Positions 7,779-17,881 are shown, numbered from the stretch's first letter. The stretch: 64,000 nucleotides of DNA from Terrisporobacter glycolicus ATCC 14880 = DSM 1288 (GCF_036812735.1 NZ_CP117523.1:3844001-3908000); one strand, 5' to 3'. Numbers and translations are program-made. Notes: generated by a model not told the origin, from the sequence alone.

Positions 7779-9113
7779 TTATTCAACTGGTATGTAGATA
7801 CTGACAACAAAACTATACTCACTATCTTTAACTTTTAATTCTCCATTGTATTTTTTTATTGAAGATTTTATACTTTCCAATCCTATTCCGTGAAGAAATT
7901 TATCTTTTTTAGACGTAAAAATCTTATTATCTTTAAATAGTACTTTATTAATCTTACTATTTTCACACCTTACTACAAAATACCCTTTTATAAAGGTACT
8001 TTTTATAGTTATGTATTTTTCCATATCATTATCGATTTTGTTGCAAGCCTCAATTCCATTATCTATTAAATTTGAAAATATGCTACTTATATCAATCATC
8101 TCCATAAATTCACATTTACTAAAATCTACGCTCACATTAAAATTAATATTATTTTTTATACAGTCCTTACTTTTTTCATGGAAAATAATATCTAAAAGTA
8201 CGTTTCCACTATTGTAAATATTTTTACTGCTTTGCACTTCATTTTCTATATTATTAATATATTTATCTACATCTTCATTTCCATCTTTCAAATATTTTAT
8301 ATTTTTCATATGGTTATTCATATCATGATATACTTGTTTCATTTTTTCTTGCGATTCTTTAACCATAAGATAATATTTGTACTGCATATCTAATTTTTCA
8401 TTAACAAATTGCATCTTAGCTTTTTCTTTTTCTGATTTTACAGAATTCAAGAATATGGACATTAGTATTATATTTATTATAAATATAATGTAAGGAAACA
8501 CTGACTCCATAAAAGCTGATATTTTAACAGTATTGATTATGTTATTATATTCAATGTTATTTTTCATCACTATATTATACAAATCATTTATTTTTCTAGT
8601 TGATATATTTACAAATATAATTATAAATATGTTGATTATAATAGTTAAACCTATATATAAAAAGTACTTATTTTTATTATATAGTTTTTCTAATTTATCA
8701 AAGAAATAAACACCTACAAAAATAATCAAAGAATTTACCCCAAGATTTAATGCTCCTATACCCTCAGATAGATAATTGGTAGTCATAGATAAAATCCAGA
8801 AAATGCTACATTCTATCAAAATATAAACCAAACTATACATTACAGAGTTGATAAAAGATTTTTTTGTATTTATTTCATATATAATCTTAGAAATCAAAAA
8901 TAGTAAAAGTATTATTGGAATTAGAACCCATAGAGATACCCCTCCAAAAGGAATACCCATCATTATAGAAAATATGGTTAATATTAAAATTAATATAAAA
9001 GAAATATTAAGCTTAAACTTATATCTATATCCTTTTCTATTCATCAATATAAAAAAGCAATATATAAATATAATCATATTCATAATACATAAAATCTTAT
9101 AAAAATCTAACAT
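7779..9113 (-). CDS. AgrC-like sensor histidine kinase (GHKL)
   Basis: This 444-residue sensor has about six membrane helices in residues 5-225. A linker helix follows, then the phosphoacceptor His263 (VYHDMNNH), an N-box around Asn352 (NLIDNGIEA) and a G-box HGIGLESIK near 408-416. That is the architecture of peptide-sensing AgrC/VirS/BlpH-type kinases with a GHKL ATPase. It starts at an ATG behind GAGGAT and overlaps the response-regulator gene by 7 bases, so the pair is co-translated. No small peptide pheromone gene was found beside it, so the signal may be the substrate of the ABC transporter downstream. Confidence 0.88.
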   Translation of the reverse strand: MLDFYKILCIMNMIIFIYCFFILMNRKGYRYKFKLNISFILILILTIFSIMMGIPFGGVSLWVLIPIILLLFLISKIIYEINTKKSFINSVMYSLVYILIECSIFWILSMTTNYLSEGIGALNLGVNSLIIFVGVYFFDKLEKLYNKNKYFLYIGLTIIINIFIIIFVNISTRKINDLYNIVMKNNIEYNNIINTVKISAFMESVFPYIIFIINIILMSIFLNSVKSEKEKAKMQFVNEKLDMQYKYYLMVKESQEKMKQVYHDMNNHMKNIKYLKDGNEDVDKYINNIENEVQSSKNIYNSGNVLLDIIFHEKSKDCIKNNINFNVSVDFSKCEFMEMIDISSIFSNLIDNGIEACNKIDNDMEKYITIKSTFIKGYFVVRCENSKINKVLFKDNKIFTSKKDKFLHGIGLESIKSSIKKYNGELKVKDSEYSFVVSIYIPVE

Positions 9114-9817
9114 AATTTATCCTCAATCAAGTCAAAAAATTTGTCTTTTGTTTCTTTAAATCTATATCTGCTTATTGGAACTTCTTCTTTATTTTCAAGT
9201 ATGGCAACATATTGCTTTATACTTTTTATATAATCTAGATTTACTAAGTAACTCTTATGGCACCTGAAAAATCTACAACAATCTATTTCTTTCTCAATAT
9301 TATTCATTGTACCCTTTATTTCATAAATCTGATTTAGCGTATGTATTGTTATATCTTCTTTTTGAACTTCTATATAGCTTATTTCATTTATATCTAATTT
9401 AATTCTATTTCCTTCTTCTTTTATAAGGATGTATTTATTTTTTATATCTATTTCTTTTATACAATTTATTATATTATTTTTCAAATCATCATATTTTACA
9501 GGTTTTATTAAATATCTGTAAGCCCTTACCTCATAACCTTCTAGTACATACTCTATCAATGATGTAATAAATATAATTTCTACTTTATCATGTAATTTCC
9601 TAATTTTTCTTGCAGTATCCATTCCATTAATTTGACCCATTTGTATATCTAATAAAAGTATATCCGTATCTTTTGGATAGTTTTCAAGTAATTCTTCTCC
9701 CGAATTAAATACTCTTAGTTCATATAAAATAGATAATCCATCAAATATCTCTTTTATATATTTTTCCAACAATTCATGTTGTTCTTTTTCATCTTCGCAT
9801 ATAACTATTTTTATCAA
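9107..9817 (-). CDS. LytTR-family response regulator
   Basis: This 236-residue regulator has an N-terminal receiver domain: acidic pocket CEDE at 8-10, phosphoacceptor Asp57 in LLLDIQMG, and Lys105 in IKPVK. From about residue 135 there is a LytTR DNA-binding domain (YIEVQKEDITIHT ... FRCHKSYLVNLDYI). The start is a TTG at 9815-9817 with GAGGTG 7 bases upstream; no ATG competes. The partner kinase overlaps its 3' end. Paired direct repeats found upstream of the ABC operon are a plausible target. In family terms it is close to AgrA and VirR. Confidence 0.9.
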   Translation of the reverse strand: MIKIVICEDEKEQHELLEKYIKEIFDGLSILYELRVFNSGEELLENYPKDTDILLLDIQMGQINGMDTARKIRKLHDKVEIIFITSLIEYVLEGYEVRAYRYLIKPVKYDDLKNNIINCIKEIDIKNKYILIKEEGNRIKLDINEISYIEVQKEDITIHTLNQIYEIKGTMNNIEKEIDCCRFFRCHKSYLVNLDYIKSIKQYVAILENKEEVPISRYRFKETKDKFFDLIEDKLC

Positions 9818-10077
9818 TTAATTACACCTCATATAAATCTATATTCCTTATATTATAAGTTCTCTCTAATTCATAATATCATTTATATTGTAAAGTATAA
9901 ATCTTTTGAATTGTAATTTGTATTATAAATTAATATAGAATACTCTAAGCTACTATATTTTTTAATCGTATAGCATTTTTGTTATCATATGGATAATATA
10001 AAAATAAGAACTAACTATCTATTCAAAATACTTTTAGTATATTTTCAACAGTAATTAACTCCCTATTACTTAATTTT

Positions 10078-10212
10078 ATTTAAAATAGTTTACCCCAAAC
10101 TCAAATATATTTTGATATTTTGATCTTTTTCACTACATGTTCACCAATGATTTAAGGGTGACCCTTCTTGCCAAATATTCTAATATTATGACTAATTATT
10201 ACACAGTTTCTT
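10078..10212 (-). pseudogene. Decayed copy of the purL 3' end (relic 2)
   Basis: On the minus strand this matches the last about 130 bases of intact purL, including its stop. Translated in pieces it reads TSHNIRIFGKKGH, IIGEHVVKK and FGVNYFK-stop. PurL ends TSMDGRVFGKMGH, RIGEHVMKN and SGVNYFK-stop. A block of about 10 bases is missing in the middle and in-frame stops are present. The remainder of the gap between 9818 and 10238 shows no gene. Confidence 0.82.
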
Positions 10213-10238
10213 AATTAAATATATTTTTATTAAGTAGC

Positions 10239-10514
10239 TTATTTATTACCTTCTTTTGAAAAAAAGTATGCAGCTAAGGTTAATAAAACAATCCCTAAAA
10301 TTCCACTAAAAAATGTAGCAAATTTAGATAAAAATGATAAGTCATATATCCATTTATCACCTAGGGTTATAAATACAATATCTGGATTCTCTAAAACATA
10401 AATTATCTTACTTAGTAGTATAGTTATCGGAAATATTAACAAGGATATTATCCCTAGTGTGAAAAAAGTTAATGAAACTCTTTTCTTTTCTGTATTGTTA
10501 GTATTCAAATTCAT
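10239..10514 (-). CDS. Small two-helix membrane protein, unknown
   Basis: This 91-residue protein has two hydrophobic segments, about 14-40 and 62-86, joined by a short polar loop (LENPDIVFITLGDKW). I do not recognise the family. The ATG at 10512-10514 follows AGAGG at normal spacing, and TATGAT/TACAAT-like promoter elements lie upstream. It sits alone between the purL terminator and purL relic 2, so it appears to have arrived with the event that displaced that relic. It could be an accessory or immunity-type protein, but nothing in the sequence proves it. Confidence 0.6.
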   Translation of the reverse strand: MNLNTNNTEKKRVSLTFFTLGIISLLIFPITILLSKIIYVLENPDIVFITLGDKWIYDLSFLSKFATFFSGILGIVLLTLAAYFFSKEGNK

Positions 10515-10633
10515 TGTTTAACCTCTTCCACTTGGTCCATCTCTCCATGACCCATATTTATAATAAATTTAATATTTTCTTGAATTGTATCATATTTAAT
10601 ATTTTACATCCACAGTTACTATTCGACATTTTT

Positions 10634-10673
10634 TGCAAAAATAAAGCTGTGATACTATTTTTAGTACCACAGC
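10634..10673 (-). terminator. purL: Terminator of the pur operon
   Basis: The stem GCTGTGGTACTA / TAGTATCACAGC with a four-A loop is followed by TTTATTTTTGC on the minus strand. It stands 14 bases after the purL stop. Confidence 0.85.
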
Positions 10674-10686
10674 CATTCTATCAATC

Positions 10687-13600
10687 CTATTTGAAATAGT
10701 TTACTCCAGATTCAAATATCTTTTGATCCTTTTCACCTATTATATTTTTCATCACATGTTCACCAATTCTTTCAGAGTGACCCATCTTACCAAATACTCT
10801 ACCATCCATACTAGTTACACCTTCTACTGCAAAGTATGAACCATTTGGATTGAATTCTATATCATATGTTGCTTCACCGTTTAAGTTAACATATTGGGTT
10901 GCTATTTGACCATTTTCAAGTAATTGCTTAAATTCTTCTTCATTTGCAACGAATTTACCTTCTCCATGAGATACTGCTACGTTGTGTATATCTCCTACTT
11001 CTGTTCCAGCTAGCCAAGGAGATTTATTAGAAGATATTCTAGTTCTTATAATTTTAGCTTGGTGTCTTCCTATATTGTTATAAGTTAATGTAGGAGCATC
11101 TACTGACGTTTCTCTTATTTCTCCATAAGGTACAAGTCCTAACTTGATTAATGCTTGGAACCCATTACATACACCTAACATTAAACCATCTTGCTTAGTT
11201 AAGAATTCATTTAAAGCCTCTGCTATTTTAGGATTTCTAAATACAGTCGCTATAAATTTACCTGATCCATCTGGCTCATCACCAGCACTGAATCCTCCTG
11301 GCAACATTATTATTTGAGAAGTTTTTATTTCATTTACTATAGTTTCTATAGACTCTTCTATATCTTTGTAAGTTAAGTTTTTGAATACTTTTACACTAGC
11401 TTTAGCTCCTGCTCTTTCGAAAGCTCTTGCTGAATCGTACTCACAGTTTGTACCAGGGAATGCTGGTATAAATACTTTTGGACTAGCTATTGAAGAAACA
11501 GATTTTGCTCTTTCACCAGTTGTTACAAAGCTTATAGTTTCTATTTTGTCTTTAATTTCTTTAGCTTTTGTTGGGAATATTGGTTCTAAAGTACTTTCGA
11601 AAGTTTTGTATAATTCATTTAAAGATATTCTTTCATCTTTAACTAATATACTTGGTCCTTCTAAAGTTCTTCCTACTACTCTATAGTTGTATCCATCTAA
11701 TAAAGCTAAATCTTCTTCATTTATTTCTAGTAACATATTTCCATAAGCAGCATTAAATAAACTTTCAGTACATACGCCTTCTTCTACTTTCAATCCTATT
11801 CTATTACCAAATGCCATTTTTGCTATAGCTTCACCTAATCCACCATAACCTAAAGCATAAGATGCTAAAACTTTTTTATCTTGAATTAAAGTTCTCACTT
11901 TGTCTAAGTTTCTTTTTAACTCATCAAAGTCTAGTACATCATTTTCTAATTTATTAGTTATTAACTCAATTACTGTTGAATTAGCTTTTTTAAATTCAGG
12001 AGATACTACATAATCAGCATCTACTGTATCAACTGCAAATGAAACTAATGTTGGAGGCACATCTATATCTTTGAACGTACCTGACATACTGTCTTTTCCA
12101 CCTATTGCAGGTATTTCTAATTTATTTTGAACATAATATGCTCCAAGTAAAGCAGCAAACGGTTTACCCCATCTAGTAGCATCTTTTCCTAATTTTTCGA
12201 AGTACTCTTGTAAAGTAAGTCTAGTTGTTTTGTAGTTACCACCTATTGCAACTAATTTACAAATAGATTCTACTACTGCATATAAAGCACCATGGAATGG
12301 ACTCCATTTTCCTATTTTAGGATTATATCCAAATGTCATTATAGTTGAAGTAGTTGTTTCTCCTCCTAGTACTGGTATTTTTGCAACCATACCTTGTGCT
12401 GGAGTTGCTTGATGTTTTCCTCCAAAAGGCATTAATACAGTGTTTCCACCTATTGTGTTGTCGAATTTTTCAACTAAACCTTTTTGTGAACATATATTTA
12501 AATCAGCTAAAGCTTTTTCAAATTTTTGTTTCATAGAGTTTGATTCACATGAAACATTACCTTTTGTAAAGAATGTTTCTTCTTCATTTACTTTGTTAAC
12601 ATGAATATCAGTCGTTTGTTTTATTCCATTTGTATCTAAGAATTCTCTTTTTAAATTAACTATTGTTTGGTCTTTCCAAGTTAATCTTAAATATCCTGTG
12701 TCAGTTACTGTTGCAACATGAGTTGCTTCTAAGTTTTCTTCTCCAGCTAGTGCTATGAACTTTTCTTTGTTTGATGGATCTATTGCAACTGCCATTCTTT
12801 CTTGTGATTCAGATATAGCAAGTTCTGTTCCATCTAATCCGTCGTATTTTTTAGGAACTAAGTCTAAGTTTATATCTAAACTGTCAGCTATTTCTCCTAT
12901 GGCAACACTTACTCCACCTGCTCCAAAGTCGTTACATCTTTTTATCATCCTAGCAACTTCTTTATTTCTAAAGAATCTTTGGATTTTTCTTTCGTTAGGA
13001 GCATCACCTTTTTGAACTTCTGCTGAACAAGTTTTTATTGATTCTTCACTATGTTCTTTTGATGAACCAGTAGCTCCTCCACATCCATCTCTTCCTGTTT
13101 TACCACCAAGAAGAATTATTATGTCTCCAGCTTCTGGTCTAACTCTCACTACATTTTCTTTTGGTGCTGCAGCTATTACTGCCCCAACTTCCATTCTTTT
13201 TGCTACGAAATCTTCATCATAAACTTCAGCAACTTGACCAGTAGTTAAACCGATTTGGTTACCATAAGAACAGTATCCATTAGCCGCTTCTGTAGTTATT
13301 TTCTTTTGCATTAACTTACCTGGTAATGTATCTTCTAAAGATGTTCTAGGGTCTGCACTACCTGTAACACGCATTGCTTGATATACGTAACTTCTTCCTG
13401 AAAGTGGATCTCTTATAGCCCCACCTAAACAAGTAGCAGCTCCACCAAATGGCTCTATTTCAGTTGGATGGTTATGAGTTTCATTTTTGAACATTACTAA
13501 GTATTTTTCAATATTTCCATCCACATTAACATCCACGTTTATAGAACAAGCATTTATTTCTTCACTTTCATCTAAGTCTTCTAACTTTCCTTCTTTTCTT

Positions 13601-14475
13601 AATTGTTTCATAGCTATAGTTGCTATATCCATTAAACAAACGTCTTTATGTCTATCAACATAAACTGTACTTCTTGATTGCAAATACATATCATAAGCTT
13701 CTTTTATTATGTCATTGTATTTCCCATCTTCTATTTTAACGTCTTCTATTTTAGTCATAAATGTAGTGTGTCTACAGTGATCTGACCAATAAGTATCAAG
13801 AACTTTTATTTCTGTTATAGTAGGGTTTCTTCTTTCTTCATTTTTGAAGTAGTTTTGAACATGTTGTAAATCAGCTAAAGTCATCGCTAATCCTTGATTA
13901 TTTAAGAAGTTTTCTAATTCCCCCACTGAATAATCCACAAATCCATCTAAGATTTCCACAGCTGTTGGTACTTCAACTTCCATTGCTAAAGTGTTTGGTA
14001 TTGTTAACTCAGCTTCTCTACTATCAACTGGGTTTATGCAGTATGCTTTTATTCTTGCAAAATCTTCATCACTTATATTTCCACTTAATATATACATTTT
14101 AGCTGTACTTATGTTTGGTCTTTTACCATCATTAACTATTTGTATACATTGAGCTGCCCAGTCTCCTCTTTGGTCATATTGGCCTGGCAAGTATTCTATA
14201 GCAAATACTTTATCATTTTCATTTATATCTTGTACTTCATCATAAGAAACTATGTCTAAGTTAGTTTCTGAGAATATAGTTTTTGCTGCATTTTCAAAAA
14301 CTTCTTCGTTTAGATCTTCCACATCATATCTATTTAAAACTCTTATGTTTTCTATTGTATCTATGTGTAAACTTTCTATTAAATCCTTTTTTAAACTTTG
14401 AGCTTCTAAGTCAAATCCTGGTCTTTTCTCAACTAAAACTCTTCTTACAGTTCTTTGTAAATCCATAGTGTTCAT
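10687..14475 (-). CDS. purL: Phosphoribosylformylglycinamidine synthase, single-chain
   Basis: This enzyme converts FGAR, glutamine and ATP to FGAM in purine synthesis. The long form here (1262 residues) carries the N-terminal substrate domain, two AIR-synthase-like halves (for example FKNETHNHPTEIEPFGGAATC, quoted in part) and a C-terminal glutamine amidotransferase. The nucleophile Cys is near residue 1103 (GVCNGFQ), and the His of SHGEGKF is near 1170. I start at the ATG at 14473-14475, 7 bases after GGAGGA; an ATG 6 bases earlier touches the Shine-Dalgarno. It is the last gene of the pur operon. Decayed copies of its 3' end occur twice downstream. Confidence 0.97.
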   Translation of the reverse strand: MNTMDLQRTVRRVLVEKRPGFDLEAQSLKKDLIESLHIDTIENIRVLNRYDVEDLNEEVFENAAKTIFSETNLDIVSYDEVQDINENDKVFAIEYLPGQYDQRGDWAAQCIQIVNDGKRPNISTAKMYILSGNISDEDFARIKAYCINPVDSREAELTIPNTLAMEVEVPTAVEILDGFVDYSVGELENFLNNQGLAMTLADLQHVQNYFKNEERRNPTITEIKVLDTYWSDHCRHTTFMTKIEDVKIEDGKYNDIIKEAYDMYLQSRSTVYVDRHKDVCLMDIATIAMKQLRKEGKLEDLDESEEINACSINVDVNVDGNIEKYLVMFKNETHNHPTEIEPFGGAATCLGGAIRDPLSGRSYVYQAMRVTGSADPRTSLEDTLPGKLMQKKITTEAANGYCSYGNQIGLTTGQVAEVYDEDFVAKRMEVGAVIAAAPKENVVRVRPEAGDIIILLGGKTGRDGCGGATGSSKEHSEESIKTCSAEVQKGDAPNERKIQRFFRNKEVARMIKRCNDFGAGGVSVAIGEIADSLDINLDLVPKKYDGLDGTELAISESQERMAVAIDPSNKEKFIALAGEENLEATHVATVTDTGYLRLTWKDQTIVNLKREFLDTNGIKQTTDIHVNKVNEEETFFTKGNVSCESNSMKQKFEKALADLNICSQKGLVEKFDNTIGGNTVLMPFGGKHQATPAQGMVAKIPVLGGETTTSTIMTFGYNPKIGKWSPFHGALYAVVESICKLVAIGGNYKTTRLTLQEYFEKLGKDATRWGKPFAALLGAYYVQNKLEIPAIGGKDSMSGTFKDIDVPPTLVSFAVDTVDADYVVSPEFKKANSTVIELITNKLENDVLDFDELKRNLDKVRTLIQDKKVLASYALGYGGLGEAIAKMAFGNRIGLKVEEGVCTESLFNAAYGNMLLEINEEDLALLDGYNYRVVGRTLEGPSILVKDERISLNELYKTFESTLEPIFPTKAKEIKDKIETISFVTTGERAKSVSSIASPKVFIPAFPGTNCEYDSARAFERAGAKASVKVFKNLTYKDIEESIETIVNEIKTSQIIMLPGGFSAGDEPDGSGKFIATVFRNPKIAEALNEFLTKQDGLMLGVCNGFQALIKLGLVPYGEIRETSVDAPTLTYNNIGRHQAKIIRTRISSNKSPWLAGTEVGDIHNVAVSHGEGKFVANEEEFKQLLENGQIATQYVNLNGEATYDIEFNPNGSYFAVEGVTSMDGRVFGKMGHSERIGEHVMKNIIGEKDQKIFESGVNYFK

Positions 14476-14499
14476 TAACATTCCTCCAAATTTGAAAAT

Positions 14500-15750
14500 T
14501 TATTTCCATATATCTTTTCTATAATGCATTCCTTCAAAGTTTATTTTTTTAATATTTTCATAAACTTTATCAGATGCTTCTTTAACGGAACTTCCTTTTG
14601 CAGTTATTCCTATTACTCTCCCACCGTTTGTCACTATGTTATCTTTATCAAACTTAGTTCCACTGTGAAATACAACTATATCTGAATCTAAATTTTCAAG
14701 CCCTGTTATTACTTTCCCTTTTTCATAGGCTTCAGGATATCCTCCTGAAGTAAGCATTACACATATTGCTTCTTCTTTTGAGTAATTTATTTCTATATTT
14801 TTAAGATTGTTATCTATGATTGCTGTCATTATTTTGCTTAAATCAGTATTTAGTCTAAATAATACTGACTGAGTTTCTGGGTCCCCAAATCTTACATTGT
14901 ATTCTAAAACTTTAGGTCCTTCTTCAGTTATCATAAGACCAACGAATAGAATTCCCTTGTACTCTAAATTATCTTTTTTAAATCCTTCTAAAGTTTTATC
15001 TAAGATTTTTTCTTGGATTTCTTTAGCTAGTTCATCTGTATATATTTCACTTGGAGAGAATGTTCCCATTCCTCCAGTATTTAATCCAGTTTCATTTTCA
15101 AAAACTTTCTTGTGATCTTTTGCACTTACCATAGGAACTATAGTATCATTATCTACAAAAGCAAGAATTGAAGTTTCCACACCTGTTAAAAACTCCTCTA
15201 TTACTATTTTGTCTCCTGCGTGACCAAATTTATGGTCAGACATCATTTCTTTTAAAGTTGCTATAGCATCTTCTCTATTTTCTGGAATAACAACACCTTT
15301 ACCAGCTGCTAAACCGTCTGCTTTTATAACTACTGGATATCCAAATTCATCTATTTCAGCCATTGCTTTATCTAAATCTGTATATTCTTTGTATTTTGCA
15401 GTAGGAAGATTGTGTCTTATCATAAACTCTTTAGAGAAAGCTTTACTTCCCTCTAAGTTCGAACATTTTTTATTTGGCCCAAATACTCTTAAATTTTCTT
15501 TTTCGAACTCATCCACAATACCTGCTACAAGAGGTACTTCTGGTCCTACTATAGTTAAGTCTATTTTATTTTCTTTAGCAAATCGTAATAAAGCGTCTAT
15601 ATCGTTATCTCCTATAGTTACACACTCTGCCACATTAGCTATTCCTGCATTACCTGGTGCACAATATATTTTTTCCACATTAGATTCATTGCTTAACTTC
15701 CAGCAAATAGCGTGTTCTCTTCCGCCACCACCAACAACTAAAATTTTCAT
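14500..15750 (-). CDS. purD: Phosphoribosylamine-glycine ligase
   Basis: PurD joins glycine to phosphoribosylamine with ATP, giving GAR. The 416 residues show the N-terminal glycine-rich start VVGGGGREHA, the GPE and LEGSKAFSKEFM segments, and an ATP-grasp core with KADGLAAGKGV and a C-terminal EYNVRFGDPE. Its length is normal for the family. AGGAGG stands 9 bases before the ATG. It lies 12 bases after purH and 24 before purL, so it is the seventh gene of the operon. Confidence 0.97.
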   Translation of the reverse strand: MKILVVGGGGREHAICWKLSNESNVEKIYCAPGNAGIANVAECVTIGDNDIDALLRFAKENKIDLTIVGPEVPLVAGIVDEFEKENLRVFGPNKKCSNLEGSKAFSKEFMIRHNLPTAKYKEYTDLDKAMAEIDEFGYPVVIKADGLAAGKGVVIPENREDAIATLKEMMSDHKFGHAGDKIVIEEFLTGVETSILAFVDNDTIVPMVSAKDHKKVFENETGLNTGGMGTFSPSEIYTDELAKEIQEKILDKTLEGFKKDNLEYKGILFVGLMITEEGPKVLEYNVRFGDPETQSVLFRLNTDLSKIMTAIIDNNLKNIEINYSKEEAICVMLTSGGYPEAYEKGKVITGLENLDSDIVVFHSGTKFDKDNIVTNGGRVIGITAKGSSVKEASDKVYENIKKINFEGMHYRKDIWK

Positions 15751-15762
15751 CCTTTACACCTC

Positions 15763-17295
15763 CTAGTGTTTGAAGTGTCTTATTCCTGTAAACACCATTG
15801 TCATCTCAAATTTATTACAAGCATTTATAGAGTCTTGATCTTTCATTGATCCTCCTGGTTGAACTATTGCTTTTATTCCTACTTCATTTGCAAGAGTTAC
15901 ACAGTCATCAAATGGGAAGAATGCATCTGAAGCAAGTACTGCACCTTCGAAGTTTTTATCTTGGTTGTTTTCTATTGCATTTTTTAATGCCCATATTCTT
16001 GATGTTTGACCACATCCTAAAGCTAAAGTTTCTCCATCTTTTACTATAGCTATAGCATTTGATTTCATATTTTTAACTACTTTCATTCCAAATTCCATAT
16101 CAGCTAATTGTTCTTTAGTCGGTTCAACAGTTGTTACTGTTTCATATTTTGATGCTAAAGTAGTATTTTTATCTTGAATTAATAATTTTCCATCTAAGTA
16201 TTTCATATCATAAGGTTGTAAGCTATCTTCTAACTTAGCTAATTTTAAAACTCTTAAATTTTTCTTTCCTCTTAAGATTTCTAAAGCTTCTTCTGTAAAG
16301 TCATAAGCTACAACTATTTCTAAGAATATTTCATTTAGTTTCTTGGCAGTTTGTGCATCTATAGTTGATGTTATTCCTAGGATTCCTCCAAATATAGAAA
16401 CTTTATCTGCTTCATAACACTTTGTATACGCTTCATAAGCATCTTTTCCAAGACCTACACCACATGGATTAGTGTGTTTAATTGCTACTGAAACTACTTC
16501 TTCGCTATCTTTAAATTCTCTCATTAATTCTAAACAACCATGTAAATCATTTATATTATTGAAAGATAATTCTTTTCCATTTAATTGTTCAAAGTTTAAT
16601 ATTGGGTTTTTAGCGTTAGGTTGGCTATATAAAACACCATTTTGATGTGGATTTTCCCCATATCTTAATGTTTGTTCTTTTTGGAAAGTTAAATTTAATA
16701 TTTCTGGATACTCATCCTTAACTTCTCCTGCAAAGTAACTTGATATAAGAGCATCGTATCTACCTGTTGTAGAGAATGCTTTGTAAGATAATTTTTTTCT
16801 ATCTTCTAAAGTTAAGGAATCACTTTTTAATTTTTCTATTATCATAGGGTAATCATTTACATCTACTATTACTGCCACGTCTTTATAATTTTTAGCAGCA
16901 GAACGTATCATAGATGGTCCACCTATATCTATGTTTTCTATCATTTCTTCATGAGATTTTCCTGCTTTTAAAGTTCCTTCAAAATCATATAGATTTACAA
17001 CTACTAAATCTATTGAGTTTATGTTGTGTTCATTTACAGTTGCCACATGATTTTCATTATCTCTTTTATATAAAATTCCACCATGTATATATGGATTTAA
17101 AGTTTTTACCCTTCCATCTAATATTTCTGGGAACTTAGTTACTTCATCTATTTGTATAGCTTTTACACCTTGTTCTTTTAACATTTTAAAAGTATTTCCT
17201 GTAGATATTACTTCATATCCTAATTTATTTAATTCTGTACAAAACTCTACTACTCCAGTTTTATCTGTTACACTTACTAATGCTCTCTTAATCAT
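15763..17295 (-). CDS. purH: Bifunctional AICAR formyltransferase / IMP cyclohydrolase
   Basis: PurH carries out the last two steps to IMP: formylation of AICAR, then ring closure. The 510-residue protein has an N-terminal MGS-like cyclohydrolase domain (RALVSVTDKTGV, then NIDIGGPSMIRSAAKN) and a C-terminal formyltransferase domain with the conserved KHTNPCG motif near residue 275. AGGAGG precedes the ATG. Its start overlaps the purN stop by 8 bases. Confidence 0.97.
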   Translation of the reverse strand: MIKRALVSVTDKTGVVEFCTELNKLGYEVISTGNTFKMLKEQGVKAIQIDEVTKFPEILDGRVKTLNPYIHGGILYKRDNENHVATVNEHNINSIDLVVVNLYDFEGTLKAGKSHEEMIENIDIGGPSMIRSAAKNYKDVAVIVDVNDYPMIIEKLKSDSLTLEDRKKLSYKAFSTTGRYDALISSYFAGEVKDEYPEILNLTFQKEQTLRYGENPHQNGVLYSQPNAKNPILNFEQLNGKELSFNNINDLHGCLELMREFKDSEEVVSVAIKHTNPCGVGLGKDAYEAYTKCYEADKVSIFGGILGITSTIDAQTAKKLNEIFLEIVVAYDFTEEALEILRGKKNLRVLKLAKLEDSLQPYDMKYLDGKLLIQDKNTTLASKYETVTTVEPTKEQLADMEFGMKVVKNMKSNAIAIVKDGETLALGCGQTSRIWALKNAIENNQDKNFEGAVLASDAFFPFDDCVTLANEVGIKAIVQPGGSMKDQDSINACNKFEMTMVFTGIRHFKH

Positions 17296-17881
17296 TTATA
17301 TAAACCCTCCTACCTTGAACAGTTAGCTTATTTTCACAGAACATTGCTATACTTTTTGCAAGTATTTCATGTTCAACTTCAAGTACCCTTGATGCTAATT
17401 TTTTTGCGTCATCATCTTGTTCTACTACTACTGTTTTTTGCATAATTATTGGACCTGTATCTGCTCCTTCATCAACGAAATGAACTGTTGCTCCAGTTAC
17501 TTTTGCTCCATAATCAATTACACCTTGGTGTACTTTCTCTCCATAATATCCCTTACCACAAAAAGCTGGTATTAGTGATGGATGAATATTTATTATTTTA
17601 TTTTTATACTCATTTACCAGTTTAGGACTGATTATTTTTAAATAACCAGCCAAAACTACTAAATCTATTTTATTTTCTTTTAATATTTCAATTATTTTAT
17701 CTTCTTCATTTTCAAAAACAGCTTTTATATTATGATTTTTAGCTCTTTGAAGTCCGAAAGCTTCTGATTTGTTAGAAATCACTACTTTTACTTCACCATT
17801 TATAGTTTTATTTTCACAATTATCTATAACAGCTTGTAAATTAGTTCCTCCACCTGAAATTAGAACACCTATTTTTACCAT
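17288..17881 (-). CDS. purN: Phosphoribosylglycinamide formyltransferase (folate-dependent)
   Basis: PurN transfers a formyl group from 10-formyl-tetrahydrofolate to GAR. At 197 residues it has the usual length. The folate/catalytic segment HPSLIPAF is near residue 107, and TVHFVDEGADTGPII near 138-152 includes the catalytic Asp. The loop after HPSLIPAF reads CGKGYYGE, the variant common in clostridia. It overlaps purM upstream by 7 bases and purH downstream by 8, showing tight translational coupling. Confidence 0.96.
   Translation of the reverse strand: MVKIGVLISGGGTNLQAVIDNCENKTINGEVKVVISNKSEAFGLQRAKNHNIKAVFENEEDKIIEILKENKIDLVVLAGYLKIISPKLVNEYKNKIINIHPSLIPAFCGKGYYGEKVHQGVIDYGAKVTGATVHFVDEGADTGPIIMQKTVVVEQDDDAKKLASRVLEVEHEILAKSIAMFCENKLTVQGRRVYIND

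Noticed and set aside
10515-10570. Short frame reading YKYGSWRDGPSGRG then stop, and an overlapping 14-codon frame from an ATG
   Set aside because: The first has no start codon and the second no ribosome site. Both are too short to support, although the second ends by overlapping the next gene.
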